From Bradyrhizobium xenonodulans (GTDB lineage Bacteria; Pseudomonadota; Alphaproteobacteria; Rhizobiales; Xanthobacteraceae), in assembly GCF_027594865.1 (NCBI RefSeq), contig NZ_CP089391.1, positions 124,001-188,000 on the forward strand: a stretch of 64,000 bases of DNA, in the 5' to 3' direction. The notes under the pieces are model-generated. The model did not search any database and was not told the DNA's origin. It saw only the letters and a list, made by a program, of their open reading frames with translations. Each line of letters begins with the position of its first letter. The first letter of the stretch is position 1. Both the position numbers and the translations under genes were made by a program. This document shows, in pieces, positions 35,130 to 46,463 of this stretch.

Positions 35130-36026
35130 ATGATGACACTCGCCATACATGACCAGCGCCTGGCCAAGCCGGGCCCCCAGGACGCCGCGCTGCGGGACTA
35201 TGATTCCGTGCGCCGGGCGATCGCCTTCATCTCGGAGAACTGGCGCACGCAGCCGGCCATCGAGGCGATGGCCGACGCGGCCGGCGTCACGCCGGATGAG
35301 TTGCACCATCTGTTCCGCCGCTGGGCCTCGATCACGCCGAAGGCCTTTATGCAGGCGCTCACCCTCGACCACGCCAAGGGTCTGCTGCGGGATTCCGCGA
35401 GCATCCTCGACGCGGCGCTCGACTCCGGCCTGTCGGGTCCGGGCCGGCTGCACGATCTCTTCGTCACCCACGAAGCGATGTCGCCGGGCGAATGGAAGAA
35501 CGGCGGCGCCGGCCTCACCTTGCGCTACGGCTTCCATCCCTCGCCGTTCGGCACGGCCATCGTGATCGCGACCGACCGCGGCCTGTCGGGCCTCGCCTTC
35601 GCCGACCCCGGCGAAGAAAAGGCAGCGCTCGCCGACATGACCCGGCGCTGGCGGAACGCGACCTATGTCGAGGACCACGACGGCACCGCCCCGCTCGCGG
35701 CGCGCATCTTCGATACAAAGCTGTGGCGGCCGGATCAGCCGCTGCGCGTCGTGATGATCGGCACCGATTTCGAGGTACGGGTGTGGGAGACGCTGCTGAA
35801 GATCCCGATGGGCCGCGCGGTGTCCTATTCGGACATCGCCTGCAACATCAACAGCCCGAAGGCCTCGCGCGCCGTCGGCGCTGCGGTCGGCAAGAACCCG
35901 GTCTCGTTCGTCGTGCCCTGCCACCGCGCACTCGGCAAGAGCGGCACGCTCACCGGCTATCACTGGGGCATCACGCGCAAACAGGCAATGCTGGGCTGGG
36001 AGGCCGGGCAGTTGGGGATGCAGTGA
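35130..36026 (+). CDS. AraC-HTH / O6-methylguanine-DNA methyltransferase fusion (Ada-like, no N-Ada domain)
   Basis: The 298-residue protein has an AraC-type HTH (about 25-115, LHHLFRRWASITPKAFMQ) followed by a methyltransferase domain with active-site PCHR (Cys264) and SGTLTGYHWG. E. coli Ada also has an N-terminal zinc/phosphotriester domain whose methylation switches on transcription, and that domain is absent here. So this likely repairs O6-methylguanine or O4-methylthymine, while its regulatory trigger, if any, differs from Ada. It is followed by a palindromic repeat. Confidence 0.88.
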   Translation: MMTLAIHDQRLAKPGPQDAALRDYDSVRRAIAFISENWRTQPAIEAMADAAGVTPDELHHLFRRWASITPKAFMQALTLDHAKGLLRDSASILDAALDSGLSGPGRLHDLFVTHEAMSPGEWKNGGAGLTLRYGFHPSPFGTAIVIATDRGLSGLAFADPGEEKAALADMTRRWRNATYVEDHDGTAPLAARIFDTKLWRPDQPLRVVMIGTDFEVRVWETLLKIPMGRAVSYSDIACNINSPKASRAVGAAVGKNPVSFVVPCHRALGKSGTLTGYHWGITRKQAMLGWEAGQLGMQ

Positions 36027-36048
36027 TCGTCGCCCCAGCGAAGCTCCC

Positions 36049-36138
36049 GTAGGGTGGGCAAAGGCGCAGAGCGCCGTGCCCACCACGCTTCCGCAATCAC
36101 CGACAGATGGTGGGCACGCTTCGCTTTGCCCACCCTAC
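36049..36138. repeat. Palindromic intergenic repeat, family D copy 1
   Basis: Outer arms GTAGGGTGGGCAAAG and CTTTGCCCACCCTAC enclose inner arms GTGCCCACCA and TGGTGGGCAC. A second copy with identical outer arms is at 50232-50322. It lies between convergent genes and may fold into a long hairpin. Confidence 0.9.
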
Positions 36139-36148
36139 GGCACCGGTG

Positions 36149-36772
36149 CTATCCTGCCAGATCCAGCTTCGACTCCACGGTCGAATCCGCATTGAGCCGG
36201 TAGATGATCGGCACACCGGTGGCGAGCTCGCGCTTCAAGATGCCTTCCGGCGACAGCTTTTCCAGCACCATGATCAGCGCGCGCAGCGAATTGCCGTGGG
36301 CGGCGACCAGCGTGCGCTTGCCGTTGAGCACACCGGGCAGAATTTCCTGAACGTAGTACGGCAGTGCCCGCGCCAGCGTGTCCTTGAGGCTTTCGCCGCC
36401 GGGCGGCGGCACGTCGTAGGAGCGGCGCCAGATCAGCACCTGGTCCTCGCCCCATTTCTTGCGCGCGTCGTCCTTGTTGAGGCCGGAGAGATCGCCGTAA
36501 TCGCGCTCGTTCAGCGCGAGGTCCTTCATCGTCGGCAGGCCTTTCTGATCGAGCTCGCCGAGGATGAGATCGAGCGTGTGCTGCGCGCGCGTCAGCACCG
36601 AGGTGTAGGCGACGTCGAACACGAGTCCTTTCGCCTTCAGCTTGCGGCCGGCTTCCGTGGCTTCCTTCACGCCGAGCTCGGTCAGATCGGGGTCCTTCCA
36701 GCCGGTGAACAGGTTCTTCAGATTCCATTCGCTCTGGCCGTGGCGCACGAGCACGAGAAGACGTTCGCTCAT
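36149..36772 (-). CDS. gpmA: 2,3-bisphosphoglycerate-dependent phosphoglycerate mutase
   Basis: The 207-residue enzyme interconverts 3- and 2-phosphoglycerate. RHGQSEWN (10-17, phospho-acceptor His11), [13 protein letters not shown] and the second histidine [10 protein letters not shown] are all present. It is shorter than the 250-residue E. coli enzyme, as usual in Alphaproteobacteria. It follows dapB by 22 bp on the same strand. Confidence 0.95.
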   Translation of the reverse strand: MSERLLVLVRHGQSEWNLKNLFTGWKDPDLTELGVKEATEAGRKLKAKGLVFDVAYTSVLTRAQHTLDLILGELDQKGLPTMKDLALNERDYGDLSGLNKDDARKKWGEDQVLIWRRSYDVPPPGGESLKDTLARALPYYVQEILPGVLNGKRTLVAAHGNSLRALIMVLEKLSPEGILKRELATGVPIIYRLNADSTVESKLDLAG

Positions 36773-36794
36773 TGACTACTTTCCGTTTGGTTCT

Positions 36795-37610
36795 TCAGAT
36801 GTCAGCGAGGCCGAGCACGTCGGCCATGGAGTAATGCCCCGGCTTCTTGCCATGCGCCCACAGCGCCGCCTTCAACGCGCCGTGCGCGAACAGCAAGCGG
36901 TCTTCGGCGTGATGCGACAGCGTCAGGCGCTCGAACGGGCCGAGGAAGCTGACGCTGTGGTCGCCGGCGGCGGTGCCGCCGCGCAAAGAGGCGAAGCCGA
37001 TGTCGCCGGGCTTGCGCGCCCCAGTGATGCCGTCGCGGCCACGGTCCGCATGCTCTTCGAGCGGGACGCCACGGCCGCTTGCTGCCGCCTGGCCCAGCAT
37101 CAGCGCGGTGCCGGAGGGCGCGTCGATCTTCATGCGATGATGGGTCTCGACGATCTCGATATCGAAGTTTTCATCGAGCGCCTTGGCGACGCGCTTGACC
37201 ACGGCGGCGAGCAGGTTGACGCCGAGGCTCATATTGCCGGATTGCACCACGACGGCGCGGTTGGTAACGCTCTTGATCACGGCATTGTCGGAAGCAGACA
37301 GCCCGGTCGTGCCGACGACATGAACGAGGCCGCGCTCGGCCGCGATCGCGACGTTGGCGATGGTCGCCGCCGGCACGGTGAAATCGAGAATGCCGTCGGC
37401 GTCCTTCGACATTGCCCAGAGATCGCCCGAGAGCTTGATGCCGTTGGCCGGCAGGCCCGCGAGCACGCCGGCGTCCTTGCCGAGCAGCTCCGAGCCCGGC
37501 GCCTCCAGCGCGCCGACCAGCACCGCGCCTTTGCTCTCGGCAATCGCCCGCGTCAATGCCCGGCCCATCCGGCCGCCGGCTCCCGCAACAATCAAGCGCA
37601 TGTCGGACAT
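36795..37610 (-). CDS. dapB: 4-hydroxy-tetrahydrodipicolinate reductase
   Basis: DapB makes tetrahydrodipicolinate for lysine and diaminopimelate. The 271-residue protein has the NAD(P)-binding [10 protein letters not shown] near the N-terminus, the catalytic region [16 protein letters not shown] with its conserved His and Lys, and the dimer motif near [16 protein letters not shown] second ATG three codons in is possible. It is in a minus-strand run with gpmA, but a 170-bp repeat separates it from the upstream DUF1330 gene. Confidence 0.96.
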   Translation of the reverse strand: MSDMRLIVAGAGGRMGRALTRAIAESKGAVLVGALEAPGSELLGKDAGVLAGLPANGIKLSGDLWAMSKDADGILDFTVPAATIANVAIAAERGLVHVVGTTGLSASDNAVIKSVTNRAVVVQSGNMSLGVNLLAAVVKRVAKALDENFDIEIVETHHRMKIDAPSGTALMLGQAAASGRGVPLEEHADRGRDGITGARKPGDIGFASLRGGTAAGDHSVSFLGPFERLTLSHHAEDRLLFAHGALKAALWAHGKKPGHYSMADVLGLADI

Positions 37611-37690
37611 GGTGTGATCCTCTCACGGCCGTTGTAGCGGGGGGATGCAGTTCCGGCAACCGAAGGGGATCGGGGCAGTCGCAGTCTCTC

Positions 37691-37853
37691 TTACCCTCCC
37701 CTGGAGGGGGAGGGTCGGCTCACATGGAGCGCAGCGAAATGTGAGACGGGGTGGGGTGACGGTCTCTCCGCAACGCGCAGTGCCCGAGTGGAGAGATCAC
37801 CCCACCCCGCTCGCGCTGCGCGCGATCGACCCTCCCCCTCAAGGGGAGGGTAA
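37691..37853. repeat. Palindromic intergenic repeat, family E
   Basis: Ends TTACCCTCCCC and GGGGAGGGTAA flank inner pairs TGGGGTGA/TCACCCCA and CGGTCTCTCC/GGAGAGATC. The stem-like CCCTCCCCTGGAGGGGGAGGG lies at the left end. It stands between dapB and the DUF1330 gene, both on the minus strand. Confidence 0.85.
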
Positions 37854-37866
37854 GAAAAGACACGCC

Positions 37867-38178
37867 TCAGCCGTCCTGCGGCTGCGGGCCGTCATAGCCC
37901 TCGATGATGATGAGGTCTGCGATAGAGTGCGGCTGGCGCACCTTGATATTGGCCTGGTATTCCGGCGAGTTGTAGCAGGCGATCGCGGTCTCGTAGTCCG
38001 GGAATTCGATCACGACGTTGCGGGTGCGGCTGGCGCCTTCGACGGTGGTGAACTTGCCGGCGCGGACGACGAAGCGGCCGCCCCATTTCTTGAAGATCGG
38101 ACCGTTGGCGACGGCATAGGGCTTGTAGCCCTCGTCATTGCTCACATCGACGCGTCCGATCCAGTAGCCTTTTGCCAT
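37867..38178 (-). CDS. DUF1330 dimeric alpha-beta barrel protein
   Basis: The 103-residue protein opens MAKGYWIGRVDVSNDEGYKPYA and contains RNVVIEFPDYETAIACYNSPEYQ, the DUF1330 signature of the dimeric ferredoxin-like barrel superfamily. A strong GGGAGAA ribosome site fixes the start. Function of the family is unknown. It lies 22 bp after pyrF on the same strand and is probably cotranscribed with it. Confidence 0.9.
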   Translation of the reverse strand: MAKGYWIGRVDVSNDEGYKPYAVANGPIFKKWGGRFVVRAGKFTTVEGASRTRNVVIEFPDYETAIACYNSPEYQANIKVRQPHSIADLIIIEGYDGPQPQDG

Positions 38179-38200
38179 TGTTCTTCTCCCTTGTTGTTGG

Positions 38201-38911
38201 TTAACCGAGCGCCTGCGCGATCTCGGCCTGGATGGCATCTGCGACTGCCTTCGGGTCAGTGGCTTCCACCACCGGCCGACCGACGACGAGATAGTCGGCG
38301 CCCGCGACAATTGCGCGACCGGGCGTCATGATGCGCTTCTGGTCGCCGGTTGCCGAACCGGCCGGGCGAATACCGGGCGTGACGAGGCTCATCTGGTGGC
38401 CGACGATCTTGCGCAAGGCGCCAACCTCCTCGGGCGAGGACACCAGCCCGTCGACGCCGAGCACCTGCGCCTGCTGCGCGCGCGCTTCGACCAGCTCGGA
38501 GACGCTGAGCCGATAGCCGGCCGCATGCAGATCGTCGTCGTTGTAGGAGGTCAGCACCGTGACCGCGAGAATCTTCAGGCTCGCGCTGCCGCGGCCTTCG
38601 ACGGCGCCCTTCATGGTCTGCGGATAGGCGTGCACGGTGACGAAGGTCGCACCCAGCTTCGCGACACTCTCGGTGCCCCGCGCGACCGTGTTGCCGATGT
38701 CGTGCATCTTGAGATCGGCGAACACCTTCTTGCCCTTGTCGGCGAGCTTGCCGATCAATGGCAGGCCGCCGGCATAAGCGAGCTGATAGCCGATCTTGTA
38801 GAAGGTGACGCTGTCGCCGAGCCTTGCGATCATCGCCTCCGCGGCATCGACACTGGGCAGATCGAGCGCAACGATCAGGCGGTCTTTCGGGGCGATCTCG
38901 GCTGGAATCAT
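38201..38911 (-). CDS. pyrF: Orotidine 5'-phosphate decarboxylase
   Basis: The last step of UMP synthesis. The 236-residue TIM barrel shows [12 protein letters not shown], the catalytic Asp-Lys-x-x-Asp array [13 protein letters not shown], and the phosphate-binding TPGIRPAGS. The upstream FMN reductase gene ends six bases before its start, and a DUF1330 gene follows, forming a short operon. Confidence 0.96.
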   Translation of the reverse strand: MIPAEIAPKDRLIVALDLPSVDAAEAMIARLGDSVTFYKIGYQLAYAGGLPLIGKLADKGKKVFADLKMHDIGNTVARGTESVAKLGATFVTVHAYPQTMKGAVEGRGSASLKILAVTVLTSYNDDDLHAAGYRLSVSELVEARAQQAQVLGVDGLVSSPEEVGALRKIVGHQMSLVTPGIRPAGSATGDQKRIMTPGRAIVAGADYLVVGRPVVEATDPKAVADAIQAEIAQALG

Positions 38912-38917
38912 GTCACC

Positions 38918-39496
38918 TCACATCATGCGTTGGGAAATGTCGATCAGCTGCGCGACCAGCTCCTTCGACGCGGCGATATCGCCCTCGTTCTTCAGCCGGT
39001 CCATATCGTCATAGGCCTCTCCGGCGAAGGCGAGCGTGAGCTGGCTGGCAATCACATTGGCGTGGCAGGAAGTCAGGATCAGCCGCAACGCCTGGAGCGC
39101 GCGGGCGGCTCCGAGCCGGCTCTGCGAGGCGCCGGCCAGCGCGAACGGGCGGTTGCGGAACACGTCGCCGCGCGCCTCGTGTAAATCGTGCACGCGGCTG
39201 ACCCAGTCGATCGCGTTCTTCAGCAGCGGCGGCACCGAGGCGTTGTATTCGGGCGAGACGAACAGCACGCCATGATGCGCGCCGATCATGCGCTTGAGAT
39301 TGATGGCGTGCTTGGGCACACCGGATTTCGCCTGGAGATCGCCGTCATAGATCGGCAGCGGAAAATCGGCGAGCGAGATGCGGGTGACGTCCACGCCGGC
39401 CTGCGCGAACTCATAGGCGAGGAGCGCCGCCAGCTTCGCATTGTGCGAGCCGGTGCGCAGCGAGCCGGGAATGACCAGGATTTTGGGTGCGGGCAT
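38918..39496 (-). CDS. NADPH-dependent FMN reductase (NAD(P)H:quinone reductase type)
   Basis: The 192-residue flavodoxin-like protein starts MPAPKILVIPGSLRTGSHNAKLA, with the FMN phosphate loop GSLRTGSHN. It contains SPEYNASVPPLLKNAIDWVSR, the family signature around the isoalloxazine. Members reduce FMN, quinones, chromate or azo dyes, and the real substrate is open. It leads the pyrF operon with a 6-base gap. Confidence 0.9.
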   Translation of the reverse strand: MPAPKILVIPGSLRTGSHNAKLAALLAYEFAQAGVDVTRISLADFPLPIYDGDLQAKSGVPKHAINLKRMIGAHHGVLFVSPEYNASVPPLLKNAIDWVSRVHDLHEARGDVFRNRPFALAGASQSRLGAARALQALRLILTSCHANVIASQLTLAFAGEAYDDMDRLKNEGDIAASKELVAQLIDISQRMM

Positions 39497-39553
39497 CCAA
39501 TCCCATGCGTTCGGCGAAACGAGCCCGCCGCGCAAAGAATGATGCCGGCGGAA

Positions 39554-40153
39554 TTAGTCCTTGCGATACACCCAGACGCGGGCCGGCGGAAGGTTCATCC
39601 AGATCCGTTCCGAGGCCTCTGTGGACACGCCGGGCAGCGATTTCGGGATCGGCGGCACCACCGCATAGGTGAATTGGACGAAGGGTGCGCCGGGCGCGAG
39701 CGCCGTGAAGGCGTCGCGGATCAGCCGCAGCCGCGTCAGCATCGGTTTTGTCACGAGCGGCAGGCCCGAGACGACCGCGGAAGCCGGCGCGCTCAGGACA
39801 TTCCAGAGCGTGTCGCGCAGGCGATAGGCATCGCCCTGCACCACCTTGGCCTGCGGATAGCGGTCGCGCAGCAGGGCGCAGAAGCCGGGATTGTATTCGA
39901 CGAGGACAAGGCGCTTCTGGTCGACGCCGCGCTCGACCAGGGCCGAGGTGATGGCGCCGGTGCCGGGCCCGAGCTCGACCACCGGTGCGTCCGAGTTGGT
40001 ATCGACATAGTGCGCCATGGTCCGGGCCAGAAGCTTGCCCGACGGCATCACTGCGCCCATATGCAGCGGCTTTTCGATCCACGACCTGAGAAAACGCACC
40101 TCGTCATCAAGACGAGGCTTCTTCAACGCACGCGCGGACGATGGCAATGGCAT
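39554..40153 (-). CDS. pmtA: Phospholipid N-methyltransferase PmtA
   Basis: The 199-residue SAM-dependent enzyme has FLRSWIEKPLHMGAVMPSGKLLA, motif I VVELGPGTGAITSAL, and LVLVEYNPGFCALL, as in rhizobial PmtA. It methylates phosphatidylethanolamine towards phosphatidylcholine, a lipid needed for effective symbiosis in Bradyrhizobium. It lies about 90 bp downstream of dnaJ on the same strand, an arrangement I recall from Bradyrhizobium. The C-terminal MNLPPARVWVYRKD also fits the family. Confidence 0.87.
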   Translation of the reverse strand: MPLPSSARALKKPRLDDEVRFLRSWIEKPLHMGAVMPSGKLLARTMAHYVDTNSDAPVVELGPGTGAITSALVERGVDQKRLVLVEYNPGFCALLRDRYPQAKVVQGDAYRLRDTLWNVLSAPASAVVSGLPLVTKPMLTRLRLIRDAFTALAPGAPFVQFTYAVVPPIPKSLPGVSTEASERIWMNLPPARVWVYRKD

Positions 40154-40241
40154 GTCAGGACCGGACGGGACCGCAGGAACGCGGCGTGTCAGAAAATGGT
40201 CATAAACAGGTATAGGCCGGAAGCGGTACGGTCAAGACGAG

Positions 40242-41375
40242 TCAGCTCGCCCGATTACTGAACAGATCCTTGACCTTGGCGAAGAAGCCCACGGATTCCG
40301 GCTGGGTATTGCCCGAAGAGAGCTTTTCGAACTCGGCCAGCAATTCCTGCTGCCTCTTGGTGAGATTCTGCGGGGTCTCGACCGCAACCTGGACGTACAG
40401 GTCGCCCATCTGGCGCGAGCGCAGCACCGGCATGCCTTTTGATGCAATGCGAAATCGGCGGCTCGACTGGGTTCCGGCCGGCACCTTCACCTTGGTCTTT
40501 CCGCCCTCAATGGTCGGCACCTCGAATTCACCGCCGAGGGCCGCCGTCACCATCGAGATCGGCACCCGGCAATGCAGATCGGCGCCATCGCGCTGGAAGA
40601 GCTGATGCTGGGCCAGCGACAGGAAGATGTAGAGGTCGCCGGGGGGGCCGCCACGGACCCCGGCCTCGCCCTCGCCGGCAAGCCTGATCCTCGTACCGTC
40701 CTCGACGCCCGGAGGAATGTTGACCGACAGCGTCCGCTCGCGGGTGACCCGGCCCTGGCCCGAGCAGGAGGGGCAGGCATCCTCGATCATCTGGCCGCGG
40801 CCCTGGCAGCCCGGGCAGGTCCGCTCCAGCGTGAAGAAGCCCTGCGACTGCCGCACGCGACCGGCGCCGCCGCAGGTCGAGCAGGTCTTCGGCTTGGTGC
40901 CAGCCTTGGCACCGATGCCCGAGCAGGCCTCGCAGGTGACGGAGACAGGAATCTCGATCTGCGCGGTCTTGCCGCCGAAGGCGTCCTCGAGCGTGATTTC
41001 CATGTTGTAGCGCAGGTCGGCGCCGCGCTCGCGGCCGCCGCGACCGCGCTGCCCGGCCATGCCGAACAGGTCTTCGAAAATGTCGGAGAAGGAAGAGGCG
41101 AAACCCGCGCCGAAACCGGCACCGCCGCCGGGGCCGCCCTGCTCGAAAGCCGCATGGCCAAATCGGTCATAGGCCGCGCGCTTGTCCTTGTCCTTGAGGA
41201 CTTCGTAGGCCTCGTTGATTTCCTTGAACTTGACTTCGCTGGTGTCGTCCCCGGGATTGCGATCGGGGTGAAACTTCATCGCCAGCTTGCGGAACGACGA
41301 TTTCAGCTTGCCCTCGTCGGCATCGCGTTCGACTTCGAGAGTCTCGTAATAGCAGCGCTTGGTGGACGTGGACAT
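40242..41375 (-). CDS. dnaJ: Chaperone DnaJ
   Basis: The 377-residue type I J-protein has the J domain with HPD (KFHPDRNPG), a Gly/Phe region (about 78-100) and four zinc-binding repeats ([32 protein letters not shown]). The C-terminal substrate domains follow. It stimulates DnaK ATPase and delivers clients. The 260-bp gap from dnaK contains a CGGCCTCC/GGAGGCCG hairpin (41561-41587). Confidence 0.98.
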   Translation of the reverse strand: MSTSTKRCYYETLEVERDADEGKLKSSFRKLAMKFHPDRNPGDDTSEVKFKEINEAYEVLKDKDKRAAYDRFGHAAFEQGGPGGGAGFGAGFASSFSDIFEDLFGMAGQRGRGGRERGADLRYNMEITLEDAFGGKTAQIEIPVSVTCEACSGIGAKAGTKPKTCSTCGGAGRVRQSQGFFTLERTCPGCQGRGQMIEDACPSCSGQGRVTRERTLSVNIPPGVEDGTRIRLAGEGEAGVRGGPPGDLYIFLSLAQHQLFQRDGADLHCRVPISMVTAALGGEFEVPTIEGGKTKVKVPAGTQSSRRFRIASKGMPVLRSRQMGDLYVQVAVETPQNLTKRQQELLAEFEKLSSGNTQPESVGFFAKVKDLFSNRAS

Positions 41376-41560
41376 GATGAGCTCGGTCTATCCAATCGCG
41401 ATTCAAGTCGGAGCGAAACGAAGCCGCCACGCGACGACAGAGGCCGCCTTGATATAGGCACCCTTGCGCCTCGCGGCAGAGGGCAGCGTCGCGGCGTTCA
41501 GCATAACCATGGGAAATTGATCGATCGTAACGGGCGTCTTGCCCGCCCGCCCCGACACGA

Positions 41561-41587
41561 CGGCCTCCCCCGCGAAGGAGGAGGCCG
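41561..41587 (-). terminator. Hairpin between dnaK and dnaJ
   Basis: CGGCCTCC pairs with GGAGGCCG around an 11-base loop about 50 bases after the dnaK stop. No T-run follows on the minus strand, so it may act as an RNA-stabilising or processing stem rather than a full terminator. Confidence 0.4.
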
Positions 41588-41635
41588 GTAGCGCGTGTGG
41601 GGTCCAAGCCGTCCGCATCATCACCCTCTTGGGGA

Positions 41636-43537
<1,902 letters not shown>

Positions 43538-43930
43538 GGTCCTGATATCCTTGTTTTTGCGGCAGGTTGGTTGGGCCCAAGAGGCACCCGATCCAAACCC
43601 CCTAAGATCAAACATCCGCGATATTGCGATGATTGGGGGTCATATAGGAGGGGGGGAGGGGCCTGCAAGGACCGAACGCAAGTTTCGGCCGTGAAAACAT
43701 TGGGTTTTGGAAGATCATATCCGGGCTTCACCGCCCTTGCGGGTGATGAATTGTTAACAGGTTCGGAGATCGGCCGGCCCCCGCCACCGCGATTGGCCCT
43801 GCCCTGTTACCGGCGGGCCAAACCCGCTAAAAGGCGCCGGCCGCAGCGCGCCATCGAGGCTGCCTCGCGCGACAAAGCGGCCCAATGGCCGACCATCGAA
43901 CGGCCTCAATGTGAACCAATCAGAGTGCCC
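43538..43930. other. Spacer between divergent dnaK and secreted-protein gene
   Basis: The dnaK half holds the RpoH-like promoter and a run of G (on the plus strand AGGGGGGGAGGGG). The other half is GC-rich with stems such as GGCGGGCC, and is likely the 5' region of the gene at 43931. No credible open reading frame starts in it. Confidence 0.6.
43642..43669 (-). promoter_or_regulatory. RpoH-like heat-shock promoter of dnaK
   Basis: On the minus strand CTTG (43669-43666) is followed after 18 bases by CTATAT (43647-43642), matching the CTTG / C-T-A-T-rich form used by alphaproteobacterial sigma-32. It lies 105 bases before the dnaK start. Confidence 0.55.
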
Positions 43931-44869
43931 ATGAAGCTGATCCGCCCCCTCGCCGCGCTCGCCCTCCTCGCCGCAACAGCGTTTCCGGCCCTCGCCGCCG
44001 ACGCCGTTTTCCCGCCCGGCCTGCGGCTCGGCATGGCGCCGCTGGTCGGGCTCACCACGGCCAAAACCTTTCCGGGTTTCGAGAGCGAGGACGGCAGCGT
44101 CAAGGTGCTGATCACCGAACTGCCGCCGGCCGCCTATGGCGAGGTCGTGGGCGCCTTCAATGCCAATCCCGCGGGCACCGCCGGCATCAAGCAGGACAAG
44201 ATCGAGACCCCCGCGGGTCTTGCCTATTTCACCACCGAAAGCGGCAAGGCCGGCGATACCCCGGTGAAGCGCTATTCGATGATCGTGCCGGGCGCCGGCT
44301 TCTCCGGCTATGTCGCGGTGCAGATCCCGGAGAATGCGACCAAGATCTACACCGATGAAGCCGTGCGGCAGATGTTTGCCAGCGTCACCACCCGCAAGCA
44401 GGTCTCGGCCGAAGAGCAGATCGCGCTGATGCCGTTCAAGATCACCGATCTCGCCGACTTCAAGGACATCCGCACGCTGGCGCCGGGCTCGAGCATCATC
44501 CTGGCCGACGGCAACGAGAGCTCAGGCTATGAATCGAAGCCGTTCATGATCCTCGGCCTGATCGGCGCCACCCCGCAAGCCGCCGCCGACCGCGCCCGCT
44601 TCGCCCAGGAGGCCGCGCTCCAGATCCCCGGCGTGCGCGAATCTCGCGTCACCATGTCGGAGCCGATCCGCATCAACGGCCAGCAGGGCTTCGAGACCCG
44701 GATCGACGGCGTCAGCGGCAAGGAAAAAACCCCGGTGACGGTGGTGCAATGGATCCGCTTCTCCAGCGGCGCCTCGCTGCGCATCATCGCCAGCGCCCCG
44801 CGCGACCAGTGGCCCGCCGCCTTCACCCGCTTCCGCGCCGTGCGCGACGGAATTCAGCCGAAGGGCTGA
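43931..44869 (+). CDS. Exported protein of unknown function
   Basis: The 312-residue protein has a signal peptide of about 23 residues (MKLIRPLAALALLAATAFPA). The mature part is soluble, mixed alpha/beta, with LRLGMAPLVGLTTAKTFPGFES near its start and two similar-looking halves: FITELP/ASVTTRKQ and FKITDLADF/RFRAVRDG. I recognise no catalytic motif and no named family. It is followed by an exported nicotinamidase gene on the same strand. Confidence 0.75.
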   Translation: MKLIRPLAALALLAATAFPALAADAVFPPGLRLGMAPLVGLTTAKTFPGFESEDGSVKVLITELPPAAYGEVVGAFNANPAGTAGIKQDKIETPAGLAYFTTESGKAGDTPVKRYSMIVPGAGFSGYVAVQIPENATKIYTDEAVRQMFASVTTRKQVSAEEQIALMPFKITDLADFKDIRTLAPGSSIILADGNESSGYESKPFMILGLIGATPQAAADRARFAQEAALQIPGVRESRVTMSEPIRINGQQGFETRIDGVSGKEKTPVTVVQWIRFSSGASLRIIASAPRDQWPAAFTRFRAVRDGIQPKG

Positions 44870-44972
44870 GCCCGAGCGCTGGACAGAGCCGGCTGCATTT
44901 TCGGGCTTCTGTTCGCGCACAAGCAGAATTAGGCTTCGTCTCCGTTGGGTTCATCCTGGAGGGAGGCGAACG

Positions 44973-45695
44973 ATGCTGGATCGGCGACAAATCTTGACCG
45001 CGCTTGGGACGAGCGCTCTCGTAGCCCTCGGGCCAACCGCACTTCTGGCGGCAGCACCGATCAAGCCGGACGATGCATCCGCGCTGCTCGTGATCGACGT
45101 GCAGAACTGCTTCCTGCCGGGCGGCAGCCTCGCGGTGAAGGAAGGCGAGCAGGTCGTGCCCGTGATCAACAAGATCTCGAAAGCGTTTGCGAACGTGGTG
45201 ATGACGCAGGACTGGCACACGCAAGGCCATATCTCGTTCGCCTCCGTGCACGCCGGCAAGAAGCCGTTCGAGACGGTCGATCTTCCCTACGGCAAGCAGG
45301 TGCTGTGGCCCGACCATTGCGTGCAGGGCACCGATGGCGCCGCGCTGTCGAAGGACCTTGCGATCCCGCATGCCGAGCTCATCATCCGCAAGGGCTTTCA
45401 CAAGGACGTCGACAGCTACTCGGCCTTCCTCGAGGCCGACGGCAAGACCTCGACGGGCCTTGCCGGCTACCTCAAGGGCCGCAAGATCAAGCGCGTCTTC
45501 GTCGTGGGATTGGCGACGGATTTCTGCGTCGCCTGGACCGCACTCGACGCGCGCAAGGCGGGCTTCGACGTCTATGTCGTGGAGGACGCCTGCCGCGGCA
45601 TCGACACGCAGGGTTCACTCGCGAAAGCCTGGGCCGATATGGCCAAGGCCGGCGTGAAGCGGATTCAGTCCGCGGATATCGCGGTGAGCGCGTAA
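44973..45695 (+). CDS. pncA: Nicotinamidase/pyrazinamidase with export signal
   Basis: PncA deamidates nicotinamide. The 240-residue protein has catalytic Asp42 (VIDVQNCF), Lys140 (IIRKGFH) and Cys185 (ATDFCVAWTA), with metal ligands Asp80, His82 and His86. The first 28 residues are MLDRRQILTALGTSALVALG... ending LLAAAP, a twin-arginine-like signal absent from cytosolic PncA. A good GGAGGGAG site supports this start. The enzyme is therefore probably periplasmic, processing external nicotinamide or a related amide. Confidence 0.9.
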   Translation: MLDRRQILTALGTSALVALGPTALLAAAPIKPDDASALLVIDVQNCFLPGGSLAVKEGEQVVPVINKISKAFANVVMTQDWHTQGHISFASVHAGKKPFETVDLPYGKQVLWPDHCVQGTDGAALSKDLAIPHAELIIRKGFHKDVDSYSAFLEADGKTSTGLAGYLKGRKIKRVFVVGLATDFCVAWTALDARKAGFDVYVVEDACRGIDTQGSLAKAWADMAKAGVKRIQSADIAVSA

Positions 45696-45761
45696 GGCAA
45701 CTGCCAAACCCTCATGGTGAGGAGACGCGCGCGAGCGCGCTCCTCACAGGATGAGGGCCGC

Positions 45762-46367
45762 TCAGTTCGACTCGTTGCTGTTGGCGGCGGCAGCCGGTTT
45801 CGCGCCGCCCTTGGCGACACCGACCAGAGCCGGGCGGAGCACGCGCTCGCCGATGGTGTAGCCGGCCTGCATGACCTGCACGACGGTGCCCGCGGGCACC
45901 GACGCATCCGGCACCTCATACATCGCCTGCTGGAAGTTCGGGTCGAACTTCTGGCCCTGCGGATCGAATTTCTTCACGCCGTGCTTTTCCAGCGCGTTGA
46001 GCAGCGAACGCTCGGTGAGCTCGACGCCCTCGATCAGCGAGGTCAGGCCGGGATCGGCCGCGGCCCGCGCCTCGGCCGGAACGGCATCGAGCGCGCGCTG
46101 GAGATTGTCGGCGATGTCGAGCACGTCGCGGGCAAAGCCGGTGATGCCGTAGAGCTTGGAGTCGGCGACTTCCTTGCTGGTGCGCTTGCGCAGGTTCTCC
46201 ATCTCGGCCAGCGTCCGCAGCATGCGGTCGCGCGCCTCGGCGACTTCCTTCTGCAACGTTTCGACCGAGCCCGGCTCCGGATCGTCGGGCATGATGTAGG
46301 GTTTCGACACCACGGGCTCGCCGGTCGGCGCGGTCGTGTCTTCGGGCTGCCGGTCTTGATCGGTCAT
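45762..46367 (-). CDS. grpE: Nucleotide exchange factor GrpE
   Basis: The 201-residue protein has the long N-terminal coiled coil (about 25-80, [27 protein letters not shown]) and the C-terminal beta domain ending [10 protein letters not shown]. The region [23 protein letters not shown] is diagnostic. GrpE releases ADP from DnaK. It lies about 96 bp after hrcA on the same strand. Confidence 0.97.
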   Translation of the reverse strand: MTDQDRQPEDTTAPTGEPVVSKPYIMPDDPEPGSVETLQKEVAEARDRMLRTLAEMENLRKRTSKEVADSKLYGITGFARDVLDIADNLQRALDAVPAEARAAADPGLTSLIEGVELTERSLLNALEKHGVKKFDPQGQKFDPNFQQAMYEVPDASVPAGTVVQVMQAGYTIGERVLRPALVGVAKGGAKPAAAANSNESN

Positions 46368-46463
46368 CGACTCTCTTCTCGAACTCGTCTCAAGGGATTG
46401 TTGGCCCGGATATCGTGCCTAAGCTTACGAAAATCAAGCGCCCGTGATCGGAGGAAACGCCGG

